Part shown: one piece after another, positions 25,307 through 37,608 of the stretch
Position numbering within the stretch: the first letter of the stretch is position 1
How the letters are laid out: each line of letters starts with the position of its first letter
Source of the DNA: Azadirachta indica
Taxonomy: Eukaryota > Streptophyta > Magnoliopsida > Sapindales > Meliaceae
DNA length: 64,000 nt
Direction: 5' to 3'
Assembly: GCA_022749755.1 (NCBI GenBank)
Contig: CM040446.1
Location: forward strand, 8,952,367-9,016,366
Position numbers and translations under genes: made by a program
The notes under the pieces: generated by a model
The model's input: only the letters and a program-made list of their open reading frames with translations
What the model was told of the DNA's origin: nothing
Databases searched by the model: none

Positions 25307-26920
25307 TTATATTATATTATATAATTAACCTGTCATTACTTTATCAACGTCATAAACAAGATCGATGTTGTCGCTTGTTTTGAAGCATGGTACCTAGATA
25401 TATATTAAATATTTAAAGTAATTTTTATTCATCACTATTTACTACGTACATTTTAGTCATTTGCATTATTACAATATTTTTAAAAATGGATTTACCAAAT
25501 ACACAAAATTGCTTTTGAAATTTGAAGTATTTTAATAAATAAAATTTACCAAATACTAAATTGATTCTTTTTAAAACTGATTATTTTTATATTATGATAT
25601 AACCAGATTATTTCAAAATCCATAACAATCCCAAACTGGCTTTATATAAGAAGGCATTATTTAACATTGAAGGGGATTTTAGCATCTTATAATCTTGAAA
25701 GACCCTCTTAGAGACCTTTAGATCACGATGTTAAGGCAGTATTTTCTTCTTTTCTACGTCAAAACCAGCAAAACCTAGTAATCCTTGTTTCTCAACCATT
25801 TTTTTTCTATAAAAACTGACCTTAGACATAGCCCTCCCATCCTCACATCTTTTTTGCATCTATAGGTATCAATCTAATTACTTTTAGGCTCCAAAAATAC
25901 CTTTCAACATCCTTAGATCTAATAGGATGCAAATGGATATATAAATACTGCCGCAAGCGAGTTTATTTGATATCAGTGTGATCATGTAGTGGTTGTGATT
26001 TAACTTTAATAGTTATGTTCATTTACATTATTATTGGGACTTTCGCTCTCATACACTGTGGATTTATCATTTAAATCTCGTGTCATATTAAATATTATGG
26101 AAGTAGTAGCAATGGTAGGGAATCTCTTCAAACAATTCTAAGCGAGTCTCATAAAGTTATAATAACACGACTCTCGAGCAACTAGACGAGAACTAAGGGA
26201 TGCAATGCACCTTACTCCCTACAACTTATAAGGGATTCGAAAACTCAATTTAGATCTGAAGGCCTAACAATATTTAAGCTCACTGAAAGTGACACAAGAT
26301 CTACTTAAGCGATTAGGCAATCACAGTTTAACATGTGGGTTGAGTAAAATTTTCTCTCAATACATGTTTTTACTCGAAATTATAATTTTCAGTAAATGTT
26401 ATTTTTACTCAACAAAAAGAAAAATATTAACAATTGGCTTACATTGCAGTACGTCTTGTTGTTGTTTAATAGTTAGAACGTTTTGTTTTTCCCCACGAGG
26501 CTTATGTTCAATTTCTACTAAAATTTAAAATTTTGCTTCAACTCCTTTTTTCTTTTTTTTTTTTTTATATTTTTGGCTATGGAGATAATTTTGTCAAATT
26601 TTGTATTCCTTGACTAATTCTAAAAGAAAATTATGATGGTGGTTGACTAAAAAAATTGTCTCAAACCATAGGCTAACTATTAAAAATTTTCAATTCATTA
26701 ATAAAGAGTTTCTAATATTGGTAAATCCTATATGGTTAGAATGAACATATTGCAAGGTAAAATAAATCCAAAATATAAAAATTTAGATAAGGGTAAATAA
26801 CTTCTTGACCTTCAAAGTATAGCTCAATATGATAACAACCCACTTGAGTTAAAAATAATTATCTTCAAGACCTTTTCTATTATTTTTTATGTTATTTTTT
26901 GTTTTTATCTTGTGTTAAAC
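25307..26920. other. Intergenic DNA
   Basis: No gene or named repeat is supported. An (ATATT)n tract runs from about 25298 to 25325. The open frame at 26289-26528 has no recognisable product. Confidence 0.5.
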
Positions 26921-27342
26921 GTATGCGTTTGGTAGGACGTAGTAGACTGTATTAAATTGTAATGGATTGGATTAGATTAGATTATAATATATTGCACTGA
27001 ATAAAATTTAATACAATATTATATTTGGTACTTAGTTGTAATATAATATATTAATTATACAAAATTTATTTTTATTATTTAACTATAAATTATTATTTTT
27101 AATTAATAGTTAAATAATTAAAAAAAAAATTATTATTTTATTTTAAAAAATTATTTTAAATAAAATAAAAATAGTATAATATGGGCTTGACTCGGGGGAG
27201 AGGTGGGTCAAATTTGAGAGTTCTAAACTTTATCATTTTTAGTTTTTATACAGTTTAGTCCCTACACCAAATATTAGAAAAAAAGAATTTTGTCCTGAAC
27301 AGTAAAATAATACAATCCAAAACTCGCCTACCAAATATGTCC
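26921..27342. mobile_element. Tourist-like MITE
   Basis: The left end (GTATGCGTTTGGTAGGACG) and the reverse complement of the right end (GGACATATTTGGTAGGCGAG) are imperfect inverted repeats with the shared core TTTGGTAGG, as in PIF/Harbinger-derived MITEs. The interior is AT-rich and non-coding and resembles the right end of the Harbinger element near 42420-42550. The 3-bp target duplication could not be read cleanly. Confidence 0.5.
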
Positions 27343-29336
27343 AATGGTCATGTTTGGTACGTAGGAGTGTACAACACAAAATAAGTGGACTGGTCAACTT
27401 TTTAATTATCTAGTGTTTAGTGCAAATTAAAACACTCTCTAATTGTAATAAATATTAAATTAACATAGTCCAGACACTAAAAAAAGAGACCTGTGAGAGG
27501 GTAGGGTTTTTTCCTGTGCTGCATTCAATTTTAAGTCTTGCATTATTTTTTCTTGTATTTTTTCTCATTACCTCCACAAACAAACTGTGTCTCTTCTCCT
27601 CTTGTCTAAGCAACCAAAAAATCCCTAAAATTGAATTGGGATATTTTTTTATTCTTTCACCTTTAGAATCATATTCAAAAAGTTCCGTAGTCGATCTTCA
27701 ACTTCATTGGGTTGCTCACTTCTTTTACAGATAATATAAAAAAGTTACTCTTATTTATTTATTTTTAAATTTAAAATTTTTTTTTGTGATTTTCTTGTAG
27801 TATTTTTTGATTCTCTTTTCTTTTTTTTTTTTCAATTTCATAAAATTTTGTTAAGTCTTGAATCACTATGGGGTGGTCTGAGCATGGGCATGATTGAGTT
27901 AAAATGTAAAAGATATTCTTTCCGCAAATACGAGACCAAAAATAATTAGGCAAACGCATGTGGGACTAGGGTTAAAAAACTATTAAGATAGGGATGTCCT
28001 GTTACAGATAGTCTGGTATAAAGGAATAAAGATGAAGGGTAATTATATAATATTATTCCACACTAACATGATTTTGATATTTTGGGCGTTTGACATTAAT
28101 CGACAATTGATATGATAAATATTTAATATATAAAAGATAAAACCAAATCAATTTGGTTCGGCTTTTGCACAATATTGTTCGGCTTCTTTTTTATGTTTAT
28201 TTATGTTTCAAATTATTTTTTGAGTTTCAGGAACCAAATCGAATCATGTCTAACTCTCAACTATATTTATTATTAAATAAGCATTTTCAATTTTATTTTA
28301 CAAGTAAAGCATGTTAAGTTTGTTGTTTATAATATTTAAATTATTTGAATCTTCTATAAAAGTTAATTGACATTATACTAGACTTATTAAAAGTATTATC
28401 TTAAATTTCTTTGTCTCGTGAAACAGTAAGATCACACACTTCAAATATTATCTTTACTTTTTGTCATTTCAAATAGTAGCAAATTACTGGGTGATAAATT
28501 AAAAAGCCTTTTCATTTGGGAAAGTTGTCTCTTCTCATATTTTTCGTTTCTGTAGTGAGGTCCTTTTTCTCTTTCTTTTCTTTTCTTTGACCTTTGCGTC
28601 AATTATTGTTTGAATGTAACAATTATTTGTAGGGATACAATGTCCTCCCAAAGAAGTTATTATCAAGTTTTTTTTGGAATTAATAAATATTTGTTGTAAA
28701 ATTGGGAAGCAGGTTGCTTTATCTTTCATCTCAGGTGGATTTTTGGCCTAGGTTATTAACAATATATCTTATGAAATTAAATATTGCACACACTTGATTG
28801 TTGCACCACCAATTATATGAAATTATATTATATTATTCCACATTTTGATATTTTGGCCTAGGTATGAGTATATTTTTGGTTAATCAGAAATTTTGATTGC
28901 TAATGTGATGATTTCTTTTGTAAGCTCTCTTCGTCACTGTCAACTGTCCCATGATTGTTGACCAGAGGATAGATTTCTTTAGATAATGGCCCAAATTGGT
29001 TTTCCATTTGTAACTCTATAAAAAATATAAAATAAAAAAAAAACCACAAGAAATTAGGAGGAATGCTCAGGAAGTTTGATTAGCTCACTGAATTTTATTT
29101 GCTTTTTATGGATTGGTTAAATCTTTTAATTAAGTTTAGAAATAATATTCCCTATATATTGGTTGATAGGATAGCAGAATTATAACTGTTAACTTTTCAA
29201 GTCATTGGGTTTTAACTAAACATTTTTATCTCTCCCACATGAGTTCTTTTGTATTGATGACTTTCGCTCATTTTCTTAACTTTAATTATAATTATGTCTT
29301 TTTAGAAATTAATATCATAAGTAATTATTTTTAGTT
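27343..29336. other. Probable 5' region of the Harbinger element, non-coding
   Basis: A second TTTGGTACG end-like sequence sits at about 27351, directly after the MITE. It could be the left terminus of the Harbinger element whose transposase begins at 29337; that would give an element of about 5.3 kb without the gypsy insertion, a normal size. The open frames here have no recognisable product. Confidence 0.35.
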
Positions 29337-29961
29337 ATGGAAAGAAGAAGAAAGGTTGCCTTATATATGTTTTTGACCTTCTTTAACTGCAATTGTTGTC
29401 CTTATCAATGATGATGTTTCTAAGCATAATGGAGTTTATACAAAAGCACAATGAAAAAAATGTGCTTTGTAATTACACATTCATTAACCATGAAACTCGC
29501 TTACATTACTTAGACAACATAATAGGCAATAGTAATATATATTGCATTAATCAACTAAGATTTAGATAGACAAATATTTGGTCATTATGTTAGCTACTAC
29601 AATTAAATGGAAGGGTCAAAGCAGATGGTTTGGTCACAGTTGAGGAACAAGTTTGTATGTTCTTACACATTCTTGCCGATCATGTTAAGAATCGTACAAT
29701 TAATAATAAATTTAGTCGGTCAAGAGAGACTATTAATAAATATTTCAACTCAATAATACATGGAGTACTATGATTATAAGATTACTTATTAAGAGTGCCA
29801 GAACTTGTACTAGAAAATTACACGATAGAAGATGGAAAAGTTTCAAGGCACATTTTACCTCTTGATTTATTTCATCTTTTTGAATACTAGTGGTTTAATA
29901 TGTTAAATGATTTTTCTTTTTAATAATTATGTAGAATTGCTTGGGGACATTGGATGGAACT
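29337..29961 (+). pseudogene. PIF/Harbinger transposase, 5' part
   Basis: HARBI1/ALP1-type transposases bind the element's ends and cut with a DDE nuclease. From the ATG at 29337 (MERRRKVALYM) there is a frameshift after about 20 codons. Later one frame reads TVEEQVCMFLHILADHVKNR, a hallmark of the family's N-terminal helical region, followed by two stops near 29770, then LLRVPELV and RRWKSFK. A short intron follows (about 29848-29934, with GC in place of GT at the donor), and the next exon starts NCLGTLDGT, where the first catalytic Asp of this family lies. The frame then stops abruptly at the gypsy LTR. The last five bases, GAACT, are duplicated after the insertion at 39894. Stops and the insertion make it non-functional. 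Confidence 0.85.
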
Positions 29962-30760
29962 TGATGCAAATAAGGATGCACACAACAATAACGATCCAAT
30001 TCAGCTACCTAGTGGTCACGTTACAAGAGCAAAAATGAAGTGATTCGAGGATGTATTGAATGGGATAATTCGAGGTTTGTGGGATGATCTTGCAACAATT
30101 CAAGAGTGTAAGAAAGAGTCAAATATTAAGCTTGGACTTCAAGACAATAATTAGAGCTTGATAACATTGACACAAGTATAAAAAGGCAAAACTTAAAGAT
30201 TAAAGCTTCTATGAGATTCAGATTCTCAAATCTGTACAAAGCCATATTCGAATGATGTTTCAAGGTTAAGCAAGTATGTTCAAGTCTTTTAATTGCAATT
30301 TGAATAAGATCTTCATCATGATGCAAGTTTTAGATTCTAATTGCCATTTGGGCTAAGTTGCTGTTCAAGCCCATTATCTATCTTAGACTTATTTATAAAC
30401 ATATGTTATTTAGTTTGTTATGTGTTTGGGTCGTTAATGTTAATTATTAAGCCCAAATTCAGTTTGTTTTAATTTAAGTTAGAATAAATTTAGTTTTGTG
30501 GCCAAACACTCCGATTAGGGTTACTTATTCTTTATACCCTTATATATTCAGCGATATACTCCAATAAAAACAATATTACTCTTTGAATGAAATAAAAATT
30601 AAAAGTGTTTCTCTTGTTTTGATTCTTACTTGAATCAAGATTCTTGCAATCAAAGCTAATTACTTTGAGGGTATTTTATTCCAAGGTTTTATTTCACAAG
30701 TTGAAATTGGGTTGCGAGTTTAGGTAAATCTGATTTAACTTTCCAAGGGGTTACTTCCAT
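29962..30760 (+). repeat. 5' LTR of the gypsy element, 3' end lost
   Basis: It begins TGATGCAAATA and aligns with the 3' LTR up to TTCCAT at 30760. The last 50 or so bases found in the 3' LTR and in the solo LTR at 7364, including the CA terminus, are missing, and no tRNA-Met-type primer binding site is seen downstream. The pol-tail frame within it has stops. Confidence 0.85.
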
Positions 30761-30952
30761 AGTGTTTCCTTTCAATTCACAACAAATCAAATTTGGGTTG
30801 CGTCAAAAGTCTAATTCGGTTGATTTAGTCTTTGTTTCTTTTTATTTCTTTCCATTCTTTTTATTTTATCAATCTTAGTGTCTAGAGGTCACCAAAAAAA
30901 AAAAAAAAAGAGAACGCAAAGCATTCTGCGAAGGCAAAAAAAAAAAAAAAAA

Positions 30953-31462
30953 GGAAGAAGAAAAAAGAAAAAAAGAAAACTTGGCGATTAAGGTGTGTGG
31001 GGTATACATATAGTACAATGTATTTTCTAGTTTGGAAGGAACAAAATTTTTTTAAAAAAAAAAAGAAGGTTGCTACAACTTAAAGGTTATAACCCCAAAT
31101 ATAGATTGTCTCAAATAATAAAGTTCAGAAATTCGAGTGTCAGTCAATAGGGAATATGTTATATAAGGCCTACAAATCCATTGTCTAAAGATAATGAAAA
31201 AAAAAAAGGAAGAAGAAAAAAGAAAAAAGAAAACTTGGCGATTAAGGTGTGTGGGGTATACATATAGTACAATGTATTTTCTAGTTTGGAAGGAACAAAA
31301 TTTTTAAAAAAAAAAAAAGAAGGTTGTTACAACTTAAAGGTTATAACCCCCAAGTATAAATTGTCTCAAGTAATAAAGTTCAGAAATCTGAGTATCGGTC
31401 AATAGGGAATACGTTATATAAGGCCTATAAATTCAATGTCCAAATATGATGAAAATAAAATA
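30953..31462. repeat. 255-bp tandem duplication
   Basis: Sequence from GGAAGAAGAAAAAAG at 30953 repeats from 31208 at a constant 255-bp offset. Each unit holds about 115 bp of gypsy leader (purine-rich, then CTTGGCGATTAAGG) joined to about 130 bp of the end of the family-B LTR, including the AAGGT target sequence at the junction. The units differ at roughly a tenth of positions. Confidence 0.85.
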
Positions 31463-32534
31463 AATTTGTTACTTGTTGAATGTAAATTTAATATGATTAA
31501 TTATTAGGGCATTAGAGATTTATTTTGTTGATAATTATAGAAATCATTCTTTACTCATCTTTTTTAACTCAATTAAGAATTACTTAATAGATAATCTTAA
31601 TCAGAAAATAAATATATTGAAATACATCACAATAACTCTTTTAAGAAAAGATAATAAAATAAAAAATTAATCATTCAATTTATTTGTGAAAAATATAACA
31701 TACCTTGTTCTTAGTTTGTAGAAAATATGCAAGCATTCAGTGTACCTTTTGTTAACAATGAACAAGCCTCCTAATAAACCAAAATACTTTTAAGAAATAT
31801 AATTCACTCAATTGAAAAGATTTTGCATTGAGCACAACTTAGAATGATAAAAGAATAATGTTATAAAATCAACAAAACTACACCCTTAACTCTAATTTCT
31901 AATTTAAAAAGACATTATTTAATTGAAGTTCAAATTATAAAAAGAAAACAAAAATGGTAAAAAAATGATCTCCCTTCTCAGTTCCACAATGTATTTTTGA
32001 CCATAAAAATTATCGAATTTTGTAAAATAGCCTTCTTCAAAGTTGTAGGTGGATGGCTCATCTTTCTCTAGGTCCATATCTCACCCCTATTGCTATTTTA
32101 GAACGTGAGTTGTGTTGAAAATAGATAGAGATGTTCAAGTCACATTTCTCCACCGCCCTTGTAGAATGATAGCTCTTTCTGATAGCTGACCAGTTGAAAT
32201 TTGAGAAAGTGCAAAACATAAACAATTTAGATCCCTTTCTCAGCTTTCTAGATCACCCAATCATATAATTTTTCGTTACGTATTTAGGGGGATACGGCCC
32301 AAATACAGAAGCATGTTGGGCTGGTTCAAAGATGCGCTTGAATTCTGTTGAAGCCCAATTTTGTCCCATTAATTGCTTGAATTGGTCCAATTCATTAAAA
32401 CCGACCATTTAGTCCAATTCATGTTTTACAATTCAAATAAAGGAATATGCTTCATTATTGGGGAATAGAAAGATATTATTAAGTGTAAATCATAATATTT
32501 CTCTTGATAAACCTACACTTTTAAACATTCATCA
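31325..32534 (-). mobile_element. Solo LTR of retrotransposon family B, minus orientation
   Basis: On the minus strand it starts TGATGAATGTTTAA and ends GTTGTAACA; the duplicated copy of this end at 31071 preserves GTTGTAGCA. The 5-bp target duplication AAGGT is present at 31320-31324 (also 31066-31070) and 32535-32539. It is the inverted counterpart of 37609-39010. Relative to that copy it lacks an inner segment of about 105 bp and a segment of about 90 bp that includes the likely TATA box, giving 1210 bp. It sits in the 5' leader of the gypsy element. No internal region is present. Confidence 0.88.
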
Positions 32535-32539
32535 AAGGT

Positions 32540-33435
32540 GTTAAATCCAATGAAAAGCAAGGAGAATAAAGAAAAATCAGATTGTTTCAAAAAGTTTGAC
32601 CAATCTAAGCCTATATTCTAAAACAAGCTAGGATTTGCTTTCTAATCTTTTCATAATTTTCGACTGACTTTCCTATTCCTACACTGATTCTTTTTTCTTT
32701 TCTTAATATTTCCTTTATCATTTCTGAAATTTATTTTCAAGTCCTTGTGCTTTTCTAATTTGTTGCCTACCTAAATTGGTTTGGGTAGTTATTTTTACTT
32801 TTGAATTTTTGATTTCCAAGTTAGATTTTCTCCTAATTTCATTTTCTATCATAAGTATTTAGGTCTTCTTTAATTTAATTTCCCTTGTTTTATAGTATAT
32901 TTCATTGTATTTAGTAAGTTCGTATAAATTCTAATTTTTGCAAATAATCTTAATAAGAGAAATAGAGTGGGAAAAGGCTTAGTGTGAGCTCATCTAGAGA
33001 AAAGTCATAAATTAAGTGTGAAACATGAGCGAGCTTGAGTGATAACATTGCTTGAGTGAAAACACGTGAGGGAGTGAAGTGAGGAATTATTCTTTTGCTT
33101 TACTAATCTTGTCTTGTAGCAGAATACAAGACGAGTGGACAAGCAAGAAATCCACAAGGTGAGATAGATCGATTCTAAAACTTAACCGAGTTGTTGTAAG
33201 TCATGGATAGAAAATATGGAGAGTTGGTTGATAGATGGAGAGGTTGGAGTTTTCAGCCATAAGGTGGTAGCCACCTAATGCTCCTAATCCAACCATGCAA
33301 GCTAGGTAAATTCTAAGAAGAGCATAAGTAAATGATGGTTTTAATGATAGTGAATCATTTGATGACAATAGAAAGGAAAAAGAGGTAGACTAAGGGTAAG
33401 AAACAACAACAATAGTAACAATAGTGGGGTCAAAC
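32540..33435 (+). other. Untranslated leader of the gypsy element
   Basis: This lies between the family-B LTR and gag. It contains repeated GAGTG/GAGTGA words (about 32990-33090). No primer binding site is recognised. Confidence 0.5.
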
Positions 33436-33932
33436 TGAAAATTTCATCATTTTATGGAAGAATGGATCTCGAGGCATACTTGGATAAGGAAATGAAGATT
33501 GAATAAGTGTTTTATTGCAATGACTACACCGAATCCAAGAAGTTGAAGCTTGCCGCTGCTGTTTTTGAAGCTTATGCTATTACTTGGTGGGATGATACCA
33601 TGCAAAAGCAAAGGAGAAATGGGGAAAGGCCCATTGAAGAATGGAGAGATCTGAAATCCATCATGTGAAAAAGATTTCTACCAAGCTACTATTGTAGAAA
33701 ATTATACAATTGACTTCAAAATCTCATTTAAAGGTTCAAGAGTATTGAGGAATATGTCAAAGAGATGGAGATAGCTATGATAAGAGCAAATATAGAGGAA
33801 GATAATGAAGTTACAATGGCAAGATTCCTTAATGGTTTGAATGAGGAGATTTCAAATGTGGTTGAATTGTAGACATGTGTAGAGCTAGAAGACTTGCTTC
33901 ACCTCACTTTGAAGGTTAAGAAGTAACCGAAA
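33436..33932 (+). pseudogene. Gypsy gag remnant
   Basis: One frame, broken by several stops, shows the conserved retrotransposon gag core: a start like MDLEAYL, then KKLKLAAAVFEAYAITWWDD, a conserved ERPIEEWRDLK, SYYCRKLYN, and a final EDNEVTMARFLNGLNEEI. These are the landmarks of the Retrotrans_gag domain of plant Ty3/gypsy elements. Stops after KMKIE, SIM, LYN and VVEL show decay. Confidence 0.85.
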
Positions 33933-34089
33933 AAAAGAGGTGGTACAAATCAGTTTTCCTTCTATACTTCGTCATTCAAATCAAATTGGAGGAAAGATAA
34001 CAAGGCTTCATTATCCAAGCCTAAAATCAAATACAAAAAGGCTCCAAAAACATCCAACCCAAGCTTGATTCTATTACTAACACATGAAA

Positions 34090-34666
34090 TATTAAATGTT
34101 TTAAGTGTCAAGGACATTACAAGCGGGATTGCTCAAATCAAGGAACCATATTCACGCTTGATGGAGAGTACTATTCGGCTAGTGAAGAAGAGAATGGAGA
34201 AGAGACGATGCCACCTCTTGAAGATACAAGTGATGAAGAAGGGGATGAGTACTTTACCATGGCCGAAAGTGGTAAGGCTCTTGAAACAAGAAGAGTTTTG
34301 AATATGTAAGTCCAACAAGAAGAATGTGATCAAAGAGTGATTCTCTTCCATACTAGATGTCTTGTAAATGATAGGGGTTGTGATGTGATAACTGATGGTG
34401 GTAGTGTAACTAATGTTGCTAGTACTACTTTTGTAGAAAAGTTGGGGTTAACTACTTTAAAACATCCACATCCTTACAGGTTGAAGTGGCCCAATAATTG
34501 TGGGGAAATTACGTTGACAAAGCAAGTTCTTGTTGCCTCCAAAATAGGCAAATATAGAGATAAGTTGTTATTTGATGTAGTGCCTATGCATGCTGGTCAT
34601 TTTTTGTTGGGACACCCTTGGCAATTTGATAAAAGAATGTTGCATAATGGTTTCATAAATCATTAA
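34090..34666 (+). pseudogene. Gypsy CCHC zinc knuckle and protease remnant
   Basis: At about 34090-34140 a frame reads CFKCQGHYKRDC, a CCHC knuckle (C-x2-C-x4-H-x4-C). A frame at 34337-34666 holds the aspartic protease-like segment with ITDGGSVTNVAS; the family usually has DGGSCTNVAS. It ends LLGHPWQFDKR, typical of the region after the protease. Between them is an acidic linker with a stop near 34306. Confidence 0.8.
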
Positions 34667-35040
34667 GAGAAGGATGGGAAGAAAAATATTCTTGTACCAC
34701 TTTCATCTAAAGAAGTTTATGAGAGTGAGTTTAGAAGAATGCAAAGTGAGGGAGAAAACAAGAGTGAGGAAAAAAGAGTGAGTAAAGATGTAACAAAAGA
34801 GAGTGAGTTTTCAAAAGAAAGGAGTGGCAAAAATAATGAAAAGAAAAAGAAAAAGAGTTTGAATAAAGAGGGTTAGAATTCGAATAAGGGAAAAATAGTA
34901 GAGGGAGAAGAAACAATTGAGTGTAAAAAGAAACAAGTAAGCTTTTATGCAAAAATGAGTGATATTAAGAAGGCTTGATTTTAAACACTAATGACCTTAA
35001 TGCTTCTTTGCCTAGTGTTTTTGTTTCTCTTTTATAGGCT

Positions 35041-35660
35041 TATGGAGATGTTTTTCCTAAGGAGATACCTAATAGATTACTACCCATTAGGGGTATTGAG
35101 CATCAAATTGATTTAATTCCTGAAGCTTCAACTCCAAAAAAGCCAGCCTATAGGAGTAATCCCGAGGAGACAAAGGAGCTCTAAAGGCAAGTTGAGGAGT
35201 TGACTAAGAGGTATGTTAGGGAAGTATGAGTTCATGTGCTATTCCTGTTTTGTTGGTACCTAAGAAAGATGGTTCTTAGCGTATGTGTGTTGATTATCGT
35301 GCAATTAATAACATTATGACAAAGTATCGCCATCTTATTCTTAGGTTAGATGATATGCTTGATGAATTGCATGGTTCTACTATCTTTAGCAAAATTAGTT
35401 TAAAAAGTCGATATCATCAAATTCGTATAAGAGAGGGCGATGAGTGGAAAACTGCATTCAAAACAAAGTATGACTTGTATGAATGGTTAGTTATGTCTTT
35501 TGGCTTAACTAATGCACCTAGTATTTTCATAAGACTATGAACCATGTTTTAAAAGATTTAATTAGAAAATTTGTTATTATATACTTTGATGATATCCTTG
35601 TGTATTAAAAAAATTCAAATGAACATATAGAACATTTAAGGGTTGTACTTGATATTTGAG
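35041..35660 (+). pseudogene. Gypsy reverse transcriptase remnant
   Basis: Landmarks in order: HQIDLIPEAS, PAYRSNPEET, then after a stop the VPKKDGS motif, [37 protein letters not shown] and the catalytic YFDDILVY at about 35581-35606 with its two Asp. Several stops and frameshifts (after KEL, before MCVDY, after IRL, after DILVY) break the frame. Confidence 0.9.
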
Positions 35661-35773
35661 AAAAGAAAAGTTATATGCTAACCTTAAAAAGTGTTCTTTT
35701 TATTTAGATTGAATTGTGGTTTTAGGTTTTGTGATAAGTGCTAAAGGTGTGGAAGTTAATGAAGAGAAGGTAA

Positions 35774-36360
35774 GTGCTAAAAAATTGGCCTACTTTTAAA
35801 TCGGTAAGTGAGGTAAGAAGTTTTCATGAATTGGCTAGTTTTTATAGATGGTTTGTAAAAGATTTTAACACCATTGCAACACCTCTCATAGAGGTAATTA
35901 AAAATAATTTTATTTTTAAGTGGGATAAACAACAAGAGCATGCATTTACTTTATTGAAAGATAGGCTTTGTAAGGTACACATTCTTGCTTTGCCTAACTT
36001 AGCTAATAATTTTGAAATTGAGTGTGATGCATCAGGATTGGGCGTTGGGGCTGTTCTTATGTAGGAGAATAGGCCAATCGCCTACTTCAATAAAAATCTC
36101 TATGGTGCCTTATTGAATTATCCAACTTATGACAAAGAGCTCTATGCTTTGGTTAAAGTTTCGAAAAATTGGTAGCATTACCTATGGCCCCATGGAATTT
36201 ATTATTCATACTGATCATCAATATTTGAAATTCATAAAAGGACAAGGTAACATGAACAAATGGCATGCTAAATGGGTCGAATTTATTGAGATTTTTCCTT
36301 ATATGATTAAATACAAGCAAAGTAAGGACAATATTGTAACTGATGCAATTTTAAGAAGGT
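35774..36360 (+). pseudogene. Gypsy RNase H remnant
   Basis: The frame starts with the RT thumb/connection (SVSEVRSFHELASFYRWFVK), then FEIECDASGLGVGAVLM, the first RNase H Asp motif, followed by a stop. The next frame resumes with PMEFIIHTDHQYLKFI (Asp motif) and KDNIVTDAILRR, where intact relatives have VADALSRR. Confidence 0.85.
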
Positions 36361-37603
36361 ATACTTTACTTAATGCTTTAGATGGGAGAATGCTTGGATT
36401 TGAACACATTAAAACTCTTTACAATGATGATTCTAACTTTTCTAGCATTTGTAAAGCATGTGAGAAAGCTGTATATGGTAAGTTCTATAGGATGGATGGG
36501 TTTTTGTTTAAGGAAAATAAATTGTGCATACTTATTTGTTCTATGAGAAAATTGCTTGTAAAAAAGACTTATGGGGGTGGTTTAATGAGACATTTTGGCA
36601 TTAAAAAAACTTTAGATACTTTAAATGAACACTTCTATTGGCCTAAAATGAGAAAAGACGTGCAAAGAGTTTGTGATAGATGCGTTGTGTGCAAACAAGC
36701 TAAATATAAAGTTTTGAATCAAGGTTTGTATACTTCTTTACTTGTTTCTAATGAACCTTGGACTAATATTTCCATGGATTTTGTTTTGGGTTTACCTAGA
36801 TTAGAAAAAGGAAAAGATTCTATTTTTATAATGGTTGATAGGTTTTTCAAGATGTCATATTTTATACCTTGTAATAAAATCGATGATGCCACTAACATTG
36901 CAAATATGTTCTTTAGAGAAGTAGTTCGTTTGCATGGTATTCCAAAAACTATTGTTAGTAACAGGGATGTAAAGTTTTTAAGTTATTTTTAGAAAGTTTT
37001 ATGGAGTAAATTGGGTACGAAATAGTTATTTTCTACTACTTGTCACCCATAAACTGATAGTCAAATAGAAGTTGTAAATAGGACTTTAGGAACTTTGTTT
37101 CGTGCTATTGTCCAAAAGAATTTGAAGAATTGGGAAGACTATATTCCATTTATTGAATTCGCATAAAATAAAGTTACGCATTCTACAATTGGTTTTTCAC
37201 CTTTTGAAATTGCTTATGATTTTAACCTACTAACCCCTTTGGATTTAGTTCCTTTACCTTGTGATGAGGAACTAGCTTAGATGGGAAAAAGAAGGTAGAT
37301 TTGTTGAAAAAACAACATATAGATATGTGGAAGAACATTGAAAAGAAGAATCAACAAATTGCAAGCTAAGTAAACAAGGGAAGAAGGCGCATTATATTCG
37401 AGCTTGATGATTGGGTTTGGGTACATATGTGACAGGAAATGTTTCCAACTTAAAGGAAGTTAAAGTTTCATCCAAGAGGAGATGGTCCTTTTCAAGTTGT
37501 TAAGAAGATCAATGATAACGCCTACAAATTAAATCTTTCTAGTGAGTATAATGTGAATGTAACTTTTTATGTGGCTCATCTCTCTCCTTTGATGTAGATG
37601 GTG
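36361..37603 (+). pseudogene. Gypsy integrase remnant
   Basis: The HHCC zinc finger is visible (HFGIKKT, H, then CDRCVVCKQAK), followed by the catalytic core with the first Asp in ISMDFVLGLPR and the second near SNRDVKF. After a stop, [10 protein letters not shown] carries the position of the third acidic residue. The C-terminal part has GDGPFQVVKKI and VAHLSP, the GPF/Y module and the end of pol before the tail. The frame is broken by stops near 36990 and 37050 and by the family-B LTR at 37609; the pol tail resumes at about 39016. Confidence 0.9.
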
Positions 37604-37608
37604 AAGAT

